Source: Parvularcula sp963922235 (GTDB lineage: Bacteria; Pseudomonadota; Alphaproteobacteria; Caulobacterales; Parvularculaceae). Taken from it: a stretch of 14,155 bases of DNA. Numbering within the stretch: position 1 is the first letter of the stretch; the number at the start of each line of letters is the position of its first letter. The notes beneath the pieces were generated by a model, which worked only from the letters and a program-made list of their open reading frames with translations, was not told the origin of the DNA and made no database searches. Below, in pieces: positions 8,888-14,155 of this stretch. The stretch lies in assembly GCA_963922235.1 (NCBI GenBank), contig CAWUIJ010000072.1, forward strand, positions 1-14,155. Direction: 5' to 3'. The position numbers were made by a program, and so were the translations under genes.

Positions 8888-9916
8888 TTAGCGCATCATG
8901 CGCGTGACAATCTCCGCTGTATAATCCACCAGCGGGATCACCCGACCATAATTGAGCCGGGTCGGCCCCACAACGCCGAGGACACCGACAATGTTGTGGT
9001 CTCGGTCCCTGTATGGCGCAGCGACCACAGAACTCCCCGAAAGAGAAAAAAGCCGATTTTCGGCGCCGATAAAGATCCGCACGCCCTCTCCGTCCCGAGC
9101 CGCCTCGAGAAGATCGATGAGACCCTCCTGGCGCTCCAGCTCATCAAAGAGCTGCTGCACGCGTTCGAGGTCATCCTGGGCGCCTGCAAGAAGATTGGAC
9201 TGCCCACGGACGATAAGCTGCTTCCCGGCGGGACTTGCTGAGAGCTCAGCAATCCCGCGTCGCGCAAGCTCCGCTGTCAGATCATCAAGCTGGGTGCGCC
9301 GCGCCTCGATCTCTTCGAGGACGATCCGCTTCGCTTCCTGAAGGGTCCGTCCCGCAAGTTGGGCATTGAGATAGTTCGATGCCTCAATCAGCGCTGTCGC
9401 AGGCAAACCCTTCGGCAGGCCAATGACGCGGTTTTCGATATCCCCGCCCTCATCAACGATCACGGCGAGCGCCGTCGCCTCGTCGAGCCGTACAAACTCA
9501 AGATGCTTCAGTGGGCGGTCGGTTTTCGACGCAACCACAAGGCTGGCCATTTGGGTGAGGCCGGAGAGCATCCCTGCCGCATGGTCGAGCATGCCTTGCG
9601 TGTCACCGGAGCCCGCCTCTTTCTCGAGCGCCGCGCGTTCTTCCGCCGTCGGCTCTCCCACCTCGAGCATGCCGTCGACAAAAAGCCGGAGGCCCCGTTC
9701 CGTCGGCAAACGCCCTGCCGAGCTATGCGGCGCGCCAAGGAGCCCTAGCTCCGTCAGGTCAGCCATCACATTGCGAATGGTGGCGGGCGACACCCGAAGA
9801 TCCCCGCGGCGCGAAAGCGTCCGGCTGCCCACGGGCTCACCACTCTCAAGATAGGCTTCCACCAACTCCTTGAAGATGGACCGAGACCGGGCGTCGATGT
9901 CAGATAGCGTGCTCAC
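8888..9916 (-). CDS. hrcA: HrcA, heat-inducible transcription repressor
   Basis: A 342-residue HrcA of normal length. The N-terminal winged helix (about 5-85) contains the family core SPATIRNVMADLTELGLL (43-60) and PHSSAGRLPTERGLRLFVD (63-81). The middle is the GAF-like dimerisation domain, and the C-terminus holds the conserved GPTRLNYGRVIPLVDYTAE. HrcA binds CIRCE inverted repeats, usually before groESL, and is kept active by GroEL. No CIRCE is visible anywhere in this window, so its targets lie elsewhere. The start is GTG 9916 (MSTLSDIDARS). No Shine-Dalgarno is visible, and a TAAATA box lies only six bases upstream, so leaderless translation is possible. The gene diverges from rph, and is not next to grpE as is common. 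Confident call. Confidence 0.97.
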   Translation of the reverse strand: MSTLSDIDARSRSIFKELVEAYLESGEPVGSRTLSRRGDLRVSPATIRNVMADLTELGLLGAPHSSAGRLPTERGLRLFVDGMLEVGEPTAEERAALEKEAGSGDTQGMLDHAAGMLSGLTQMASLVVASKTDRPLKHLEFVRLDEATALAVIVDEGGDIENRVIGLPKGLPATALIEASNYLNAQLAGRTLQEAKRIVLEEIEARRTQLDDLTAELARRGIAELSASPAGKQLIVRGQSNLLAGAQDDLERVQQLFDELERQEGLIDLLEAARDGEGVRIFIGAENRLFSLSGSSVVAAPYRDRDHNIVGVLGVVGPTRLNYGRVIPLVDYTAEIVTRMMR

Positions 9917-9922
9917 CAGACA

Positions 9923-9928
9923 TATTTA
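9923..9928 (-). promoter_or_regulatory. Possible -10 box for hrcA, placing transcription start at the GTG
   Basis: TAAATA on the minus strand lies six bases before the hrcA GTG. A TTTTGG sits 17 bases further upstream but is a poor -35 match. If the -10 is real, the transcript would begin at or next to the start codon. The call is weak and based on one hexamer. Confidence 0.25.
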
Positions 9929-9936
9929 GCTGCGCT

Positions 9937-10021
9937 TGCCCCCACCCAAAAGGGCCAACTCGCCTCTCCGCTCGGTAATCACTGAGATCCTCGACGTGGG
10001 GGGCAGTCGGCGTTAGAGGCG
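9937..10021. repeat. Two interleaved inverted repeats in the hrcA-rph divergent region
   Basis: TGCCCCCAC (9937-9945) is complementary to GTGGGGGGCA (9996-10005) apart from one extra G. CGCCTCT (9961-9967) is complementary to AGAGGCG (10015-10021). The arms alternate, so the two pairings exclude each other in a simple fold. A shorter imperfect dyad, CTCGGT-AATC-ACTGAG (9970-9985), lies inside and could be an operator. Whether any of this is transcribed is not known. No CIRCE element is present. Confidence 0.35.
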
Positions 10022-10047
10022 TGGCTTTGATAGGAAAGCTCACGCCC

Positions 10048-10752
10048 ATGCGCCCGTCCGGCCGGACTTTTAACGAACTTCGCCCCGTCTCAATCGAAAC
10101 GGGCGTCTCACGCCACGCTGAGGGCTCGTGCCTGATCAAATGCGGGCACACCCATGTGCTCTGCACGGCGAGCTGGGAAGAGAATGTTCCGCCATGGATG
10201 CGCGGCCAGGGCACAGGCTGGGTCACGGCTGAATACTCGATGTTGCCGCGCGCGACACACACCCGTGGCCGCCGAGAGACCAAGAATGGCCCGTCAGGCC
10301 GCACGCAAGAGATCCAGCGCCTGATCGGTCGGTCTTTGCGCGCTGTCGTGGACTTCAAAACCCTGGGCGAGCGCCAGATCACCGTCGATTGCGACGTCAT
10401 CCAAGCCGATGGCGGCACCCGCTGCGCGTCGATCACTGGCGGCTTTGTGGCCCTGCGCGAGGCTGTCCGTTGGGCCCTCGAAGACGGTGTGATCACAAAA
10501 GACCCGCTGAAAGGCTCGGTCGCCGCGATTTCCTGCGGCCTTTATGGCGGCGGGCCGGTGCTTGATCTCGATTACGACGAAGACTCCAATGCCCAGGCCG
10601 ATGCCAATTTCGTGATCACGGGCGATGGCGGCGTCGTGGAGGTCCAAGCGACGGCTGAAGGTGACCCATTTTCGGACGAACAGTTTCAGGCTCTCTTCAC
10701 CCTCGCCAAGCAAGGCTGTGCCGACCTGACCGCGAAACAGAACGAGGTGTGA
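10048..10752 (+). CDS. rph: RNase PH, tRNA 3'-end phosphorolytic exoribonuclease
   Basis: A 234-residue protein, near the 238 of E. coli RNase PH. It trims nucleotides from tRNA precursor 3' ends using phosphate, as a hexameric ring. Conserved blocks are MRPSGRTFNELRPVSIETG at the start, RGQGTGWVTAEYSMLPRATHTR (52-73), GRTQEIQRLIGRSLRAVVD (84-102; the Arg86-region phosphate site), DCDVIQADGGTR (114-125) and the acidic LDLDYDED (172-179), which holds the metal/catalytic aspartates. ATG 10048 is chosen because the family begins MRPSGR and AGGAAAG lies nine bases upstream; an in-frame GTG at 10021 would add nine unconserved residues. The gene is divergent from hrcA. The acyltransferase gene begins one base after its stop, which indicates an operon. 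Confidence 0.97.
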   Translation: MRPSGRTFNELRPVSIETGVSRHAEGSCLIKCGHTHVLCTASWEENVPPWMRGQGTGWVTAEYSMLPRATHTRGRRETKNGPSGRTQEIQRLIGRSLRAVVDFKTLGERQITVDCDVIQADGGTRCASITGGFVALREAVRWALEDGVITKDPLKGSVAAISCGLYGGGPVLDLDYDEDSNAQADANFVITGDGGVVEVQATAEGDPFSDEQFQALFTLAKQGCADLTAKQNEV

Positions 10753-10753
10753 T

Positions 10754-11746
10754 GTGGCAGACGGAAATGTCACGCTGACAACGCCCATGCTGGGCCCTGA
10801 TGCGAAGCCGCTCCATCCGGAAACGAGTGACGCGGACGCACGCATTCTTGAGTGGCAGACGTCGAGCCCCTATTACGTCCCGCCAACCGACGAGGATAAG
10901 CACAAGCACATCGTCGACATTCTGATCCGAGAGCGGGCGACCAATCTGTCGAAATCCAAGCTCTGGCCGCTCTACCGGGCGACGCTGAACGAGCTTCTGG
11001 ACTATCGACGGGCTGTGAAGATGGTGAACACGGCAGGACGCTGGAACGCAGCTCAAGCCTTCGCTTACGCGTCCGATATGCTGAAGATGAAGCTCAAAGT
11101 CGAAGGTCTTGAGCATATCCCCAAAGCGGGGCCCTTCATCATTGCGCTCAACCACCCCACCGGGATCGCGGACGGTTTGGCCGTGCACGATGCATTGGCT
11201 GGCCTGCGGGATGACGTCATCGTCTTCGTCAATGCTGACGCGATCCGGCTCAACCCTCTGATCACGGACAAACTGATCCCTGTCGAATGGCGCGATGAGA
11301 AGAAGTCGCGCGCCAAAAGCCGGGAAACGCTGAAAGCTACGAACAAAGCCTTCGCCGAAGAGCGCGCCATTGTGCTCTTCCCGTCAGGGCGCCTGGCTTA
11401 CATCAACCCAGAAAAGCAGATGATTGAGCGGCCATGGATGTCCACCGTCGCCAGCCTGCCGAAGCGCTACAAGTGCCCGATCATTCCAGCGAACCTGATC
11501 TCGCGGAACTCTTGGCTCTATTACTGGTTCAACAACGTCAATGAAGAGCTCCGGGACATGACCCTGTTCCACGAGCTTCTGAACAAGAAGAACCAGGTCT
11601 TCGACATCAAGATCGAACGTCCGATCACGGCGGATCAATTGCTCGAGGACAATGACGAGGCGGCCGAAGAGCTCCGCCTCTATGTCACCGAAGGCATTCG
11701 CCAAGGCCTGAGCCTCGATGAATGGCGAGCGACGCGGAACGCCTGA
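10754..11746 (+). CDS. Lysophospholipid acyltransferase-like protein (PlsC superfamily)
   Basis: A 330-residue protein. Residues 1-115 are a polar extension without a recognised domain. From about 118 the LPLAT fold appears: GLEHIPKAGPFIIALNHPTGIADG, with the catalytic His134 and Asp140, then VFVNADAIRLNP, and LFPSGRLAYI (208-217) in the place of the usual FPEGTR substrate-binding motif. His and Asp are separated by five residues (NHPTGIADG) rather than the four of classical HX4D, which suits the 'NHPxGxxDG' branch of the superfamily rather than PlsC itself. The likely reaction is acyl transfer to a lysophospholipid or related lipid at the inner face of the membrane, but substrate and donor are not readable. 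The GTG start at 10754 has GAGG about 8 bases upstream and follows the rph stop by one base, so it is probably co-transcribed with rph. Confidence 0.85.
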   Translation: MADGNVTLTTPMLGPDAKPLHPETSDADARILEWQTSSPYYVPPTDEDKHKHIVDILIRERATNLSKSKLWPLYRATLNELLDYRRAVKMVNTAGRWNAAQAFAYASDMLKMKLKVEGLEHIPKAGPFIIALNHPTGIADGLAVHDALAGLRDDVIVFVNADAIRLNPLITDKLIPVEWRDEKKSRAKSRETLKATNKAFAEERAIVLFPSGRLAYINPEKQMIERPWMSTVASLPKRYKCPIIPANLISRNSWLYYWFNNVNEELRDMTLFHELLNKKNQVFDIKIERPITADQLLEDNDEAAEELRLYVTEGIRQGLSLDEWRATRNA

Positions 11747-11772
11747 CCCTCTCTGTTCGCTCAGCGCCCGCG

Positions 11773-11806
11773 TGAAAAGCAGTCCGATATGCCTTGGCTG
11801 CTTTCA
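11773..11806 (+). other. Imperfect hairpin after the acyltransferase gene
   Basis: TGAAAAGCAG (11773-11782) pairs with CTGCTTTCA (11798-11806) with one bulged A and a 15-base loop. No T-run follows, so it is a weak candidate for a transcription end. It stands directly before the hairpin that covers the amidohydrolase ribosome-binding site. Confidence 0.3.
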
Positions 11807-11810
11807 GCTG

Positions 11811-11848
11811 GGGCGTCCTCCGATTAAGCCAACCTGTCGGAGGAGCCT
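11811..11848 (+). promoter_or_regulatory. Hairpin that would sequester the amidohydrolase ribosome-binding site
   Basis: TCCTCCGA (11816-11823) is perfectly complementary to TCGGAGGA (11837-11844), which contains the Shine-Dalgarno GGAGGA. Allowing one bulged G at 11815, the stem extends by GGGC (11811-11814) with GCCT (11845-11848), for 12 pairs including one G-U. The stem then reaches the base before the ATG at 11849. The loop is 13 bases. Transcripts arriving from upstream would be poorly translated unless the stem opens. A start site inside the left arm would escape it. Confidence 0.5.
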
Positions 11849-12856
11849 ATGTTGAAATCGACGTTGTACGCACTGGCTATTGGTTTGAGTCTGGGGGCCG
11901 CCAGCGCACAGCAGCCAATGATCGATGTGCACGTTCATGCCTCGCTGCCGACGGATAATGGTCCGATCCCTGCCTATGCGTGTGTTCCTGTGGTCCCCAG
12001 CATGCCCGCGCCCACGGGGGTTCAGGATTGGCCGATGCAGATGGGCATGACCATGGCCAACCCTCCCTGTGACGACCCTCTTGGCGTGCCCGAAACTCCA
12101 GAAGCGCTGATGCAGGCCACCATTGATGAACTCATAAAGAACAATGCTGTGGGCATCTTAAGCGGGCCACCCGACCGCGTGAACACATGGAAGGAGGCGG
12201 CGCCCGACCGGTTTATCAAGAGCCTTCAGCTCAATGTGCGGCGTGATCCGTACTCACCAGAAGAAGCGCGGGCGTTCTTTGCCGATGGCGGCTTCTTGGT
12301 GCTCGGCGAGGTTTCCAACCAATATGTTGGTGTCGCGCCTAACCACCCCGACATGATGCCCTATTGGGCGATGGCTGAAGAGATGGGTGTGCCGGTCCAG
12401 ATCCATATGGGCAGTGGCCCACCGGGAACGGCGGCCTTTTTCAAGGAATACCGAGTCTCACACGGCGACCCGCTGCTGCTTGAGCCTGTCCTCGCCGCAC
12501 ACCCCAACCTCAAAATCTCCATCATGCACATGGCAGAGGGGTTCAATGATGAGCTCATCATGATGCTGTGGACCTACCCGCAAATCTATGTCGATATCGG
12601 CGGCATCATGTGGGGCAAGGGTACGGAGTATTTCTATAGCCAGCTCAACGCTATTGTCGATGCGGGTTACGCCAATCGCCTGATGTTTGGTGCCGATGCG
12701 ATGACCTGGCCGGGCCTGATCTCTGAATCGGTGCGGATCATCGAGGAGGCCGATTTCCTCACCGACGAGCAGAAAGCGGACATTTTCTTCAACAACGCCG
12801 TCCGCTTTTTTGAACTCGATGAGGAGGACATGCGCCAGCGTGCCCTCGGTGAGTAA
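11849..12856 (+). CDS. Exported metal-dependent amidohydrolase (amidohydrolase_2 type)
   Basis: A 335-residue protein with a cleavable signal peptide (hydrophobic residues 5-18, cleavage likely after ASA at 18-20). The rest is a TIM-barrel amidohydrolase of the PF04909 kind: metal-binding HxH in IDVHVHA (His28, His30), a barrel-strand His in VQIHMGSG (His186), another in ISIMHMAEG (His227), and the final Asp in MFGADAMTWPG (Asp283). Relatives are decarboxylases or hydrolases of cyclic and aromatic compounds; the substrate here is unknown. The insert at residues 31-75, rich in Pro and Met with two Cys (45, 74), is unusual and could form a disulfide in the periplasm. The start ATG 11849 has GGAGGAG just upstream, inside a hairpin. 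The gene's last codons (RALGE-stop) lie in the left copy of a direct repeat. Confidence 0.88.
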   Translation: MLKSTLYALAIGLSLGAASAQQPMIDVHVHASLPTDNGPIPAYACVPVVPSMPAPTGVQDWPMQMGMTMANPPCDDPLGVPETPEALMQATIDELIKNNAVGILSGPPDRVNTWKEAAPDRFIKSLQLNVRRDPYSPEEARAFFADGGFLVLGEVSNQYVGVAPNHPDMMPYWAMAEEMGVPVQIHMGSGPPGTAAFFKEYRVSHGDPLLLEPVLAAHPNLKISIMHMAEGFNDELIMMLWTYPQIYVDIGGIMWGKGTEYFYSQLNAIVDAGYANRLMFGADAMTWPGLISESVRIIEEADFLTDEQKADIFFNNAVRFFELDEEDMRQRALGE

Positions 12857-12857
12857 G
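12838..12857. repeat. Left copy of 20-base direct repeat flanking the hydroxylase gene
   Basis: GCGTGCCCTCGGT (12838-12850) recurs exactly at 14064-14076. Extended to 20 bases, the two copies match at 18 positions. This copy overlaps the last codons and stop of the amidohydrolase gene. Confidence 0.6.
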
Positions 12858-12911
12858 TCAGTGGATGAAACCAAGCTCTTCGATCGAGCCTTGAGACGTT
12901 ATCGATGAGCA

Positions 12912-13973
12912 TCAAACTTGCATGTCGACTGCACTGAACAGCTCCTGCACCAAACGACGCTCTTCTTGGGTTAACTCAGGCCGCCAGACATCAAAGATCA
13001 GGACCACACGGTCCTCCTGGCTATCATTTTTGGCTTCGTGTTCGATGCTGTCATCAAAAGCCAATATTTCGCCACGCTGATGGAATCTCTTTTCACTCCC
13101 CACACGGATCCAGGCACCCGTCGGCACTTTCAGCGGCAGATGGCAGATGTAACGACAATTCGTCTGGCCATGGTGAGGAGGTATATGCATGCCTGGTTTT
13201 AGTCGCGAGAAAAGTATATTTGGTCCCCTTCCCGCAAGCTTTGGCAGATCAAGTGTCTCCAACAATGCCATCGTTTGCGGGCACCGTTCGATATTCTCTT
13301 TGACGGGCACGCCTTGTTGGTAAAGATGGAAAGCCCCCCAACCATCATCACCTTGAAGATGACTCTTGCGAAGCACCGGTGCATCAGGGTTGTCACCAAT
13401 GTAAGGCTCATACTGCAACTGGCTTGCAACAAGGCCATCGAGCTCCTTTTCAACGACATCAGTTTGACCCTCTAAACTCTCGGTCCAGGGAAAATCATAG
13501 GTAGGAGAAAACTCGACAACGGGTAGCGACGGAAAGAAAAAAACCGATGGCGCAGGGTGAAACATCTGCTTACGACCGAGCATCACATCGACAGCATGAG
13601 CTACCCGATGGTGACCGGGATCATCTGGCTTCAGCCCAGCCGTCTTGAGATGATCGCACAACTGGTCTTGAAAGAGCTGAGATGCATTCTGAAGGAATCT
13701 CTGACCTGCTTCGAGGCCCGACCTGGTAAATGGCTGATCTTGGAACTGTGTCTGCGCCAACGACAAAGAAGCCTGAAAAAAACTCGCCGCGGACTTAAGC
13801 CGTCTCGCTTCCAACAGCGCCTGGGCTTTGACAAGGTTGGCAGCCAGCTCCCTGGGATTTTTTGACAGTCGCTCCTCGACAGCTGAGAGAACGGCAGTGT
13901 GATCTCCTTGACCTAAATGTGCTTCGGCCCAGCGATAGAAGTCTTCGGCATTTGCCATGGTGAAATCAGTCAT
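12912..13973 (-). CDS. TPR-like / aspartyl-asparaginyl beta-hydroxylase-like dioxygenase
   Basis: A 353-residue protein counted from ATG 13973. The N-terminal 130 residues are helical with weak tetratricopeptide character (WAEAHLGQGDHTAVLSAVEE..., ALLEARRLKSAASFFQASL). The C-terminal part (about 185-335) is the Asp/Asn beta-hydroxylase fold: KPGMHIPPHHGQTNCRYICHLPL (259-281), with His268-x-Gly matching the His-x-Gly iron site of animal AspH, then FDDSIEHEAKN with the second iron ligand His312, and RVVLIFDVWRP (322-332), whose Arg binds 2-oxoglutarate. Such enzymes hydroxylate Asp/Asn side chains, or related substrates, using Fe(II), O2 and 2-oxoglutarate; the substrate is unknown. AAGGGG touches ATG 13973 and GAGG lies further up; ATG 13958 is an alternative, and an upstream ATG (14063) gives an unlikely extension. 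Base composition is lower than the neighbours (two sampled 60-base lines each have 31 G/C), and rare codons such as ATA, CTA and CGA occur together near 13200. Confidence 0.87.
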   Translation of the reverse strand: MTDFTMANAEDFYRWAEAHLGQGDHTAVLSAVEERLSKNPRELAANLVKAQALLEARRLKSAASFFQASLSLAQTQFQDQPFTRSGLEAGQRFLQNASQLFQDQLCDHLKTAGLKPDDPGHHRVAHAVDVMLGRKQMFHPAPSVFFFPSLPVVEFSPTYDFPWTESLEGQTDVVEKELDGLVASQLQYEPYIGDNPDAPVLRKSHLQGDDGWGAFHLYQQGVPVKENIERCPQTMALLETLDLPKLAGRGPNILFSRLKPGMHIPPHHGQTNCRYICHLPLKVPTGAWIRVGSEKRFHQRGEILAFDDSIEHEAKNDSQEDRVVLIFDVWRPELTQEERRLVQELFSAVDMQV

Positions 13974-14017
13974 CCCCTTAATGAACCTCTTATCGGACGG
14001 GTTGCAAGCCGAGCCTG

Positions 14018-14033
14018 CCTCGAACGTTCGAGG
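14018..14033. promoter_or_regulatory. Perfect 16-base palindrome upstream of the hydroxylase gene
   Basis: CCTCGAACGTTCGAGG is fully self-complementary with no spacer, and lies 45 bases before ATG 13973. Having no loop, it suits a dimeric DNA-binding protein better than an RNA hairpin. It does not match CIRCE, nor LexA boxes that have a spacer between half-sites. The regulator is unknown. Confidence 0.45.
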
Positions 14034-14063
14034 GTAGCCCCCGGCCGTATCGACAACATGCAA

Positions 14064-14083
14064 GCGTGCCCTCGGTCAGCAAG
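14064..14083. repeat. Right copy of 20-base direct repeat flanking the hydroxylase gene
   Basis: This copy is GCGTGCCCTCGGT plus seven further bases, differing from the copy at 12838-12857 only at positions 14 and 17. It lies between the hydroxylase gene and the partial gene at the right edge. Confidence 0.6.
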
Positions 14084-14091
14084 CGGCGACG

Positions 14092-14154
14092 TTAGTCCGG
14101 ACGTCCGTCCCAAGCCTCAAGAACAGCCTTGGCAACCATCGGTCCCAGCTGCTG
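14092..14154 (-). CDS. Possible C-terminus of an unidentified protein (partial)
   Basis: The minus strand is open from the right edge to TAA at 14094-14092, giving 20 residues ending GPMVAKAVLEAWDGRPD. The helix-like composition resembles a real C-terminus, and the strand agrees with the hydroxylase gene about 118 bases downstream. I do not recognise the family. Plus-strand frames are also open over this short distance, so it may not be a gene. Confidence 0.35.
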   Translation of the reverse strand, partial: QQLGPMVAKAVLEAWDGRPD

Positions 14155-14155
14155 G

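Noticed and set aside
12870..12895. AAGCTC...GAGCCTT imperfect hairpin between the convergent amidohydrolase and hydroxylase genes
   Set aside because: Short, bulged and without a T-run, too weak to call a terminator.
14098..14107. CGGACGTCCG palindrome
   Set aside because: Ten bases in G+C-rich, possibly coding DNA is within chance expectation.

Overview
The window looks like a stretch of alphaproteobacterial chromosome at roughly 55-60% G+C. The taxonomic call rests on two arrangements familiar from alphaproteobacteria: dnaK-dnaJ-dapB in one direction, and hrcA divergent from rph. I cannot name a genus from the sequence. No tRNA, rRNA, CRISPR array, transposase or phage gene is visible.

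Layout, left to right. Position 1-233 is the end of grpE (+). A periplasmic or secreted S9 serine peptidase (308-2230, +) and a lipoprotein-type beta-lactamase-fold serine hydrolase (2227-3420, -) follow, converging with a 4-base overlap. The chaperone block runs + from a candidate heat-shock promoter (about 3485-3512): dnaK (3646-5562), a strong stem-loop, a small NTF2/SnoaL-like protein (5633-6019), dnaJ (6077-7246) and dapB (7243-7947), which overlaps the dnaJ stop by 4 bases. Next come a DUF423 membrane protein (7933-8283, -), a membrane-anchored retropepsin-like protease (8356-8877, +), the heat-shock repressor gene hrcA (8888-9916, -), the divergent rph (10048-10752, +) with a coupled lysophospholipid-type acyltransferase (10754-11746, +), and an exported amidohydrolase (11849-12856, +). 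The right end holds a TPR/aspartyl-asparaginyl beta-hydroxylase-like gene (12912-13973, -) and about 20 codons of an unidentified minus-strand gene.

How the genes fit together. GrpE, DnaK and DnaJ form one Hsp70 cycle (exchange factor, ATPase, co-chaperone) and HrcA represses heat-shock genes, so the left two thirds is a protein-quality-control locus. It is interrupted by two hydrolase genes between grpE and dnaK and by the small NTF2-like gene between dnaK and dnaJ. hrcA lies about 8.6 kb from grpE and on the opposite strand, although these genes often form an hrcA-grpE operon. DapB belongs to lysine/diaminopimelate biosynthesis and appears linked only by co-transcription. The rph-acyltransferase pair forms a second + strand unit.

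I found no convincing new multi-gene system. The most interesting unexplained signals are: a hairpin that would bury the ribosome-binding site of the amidohydrolase; a hydroxylase gene of different base composition flanked by near-identical 20-base direct repeats and preceded by a perfect 16-base palindrome; an unusually short DapB; and the extra NTF2-like gene inside the dnaK-dnaJ unit.
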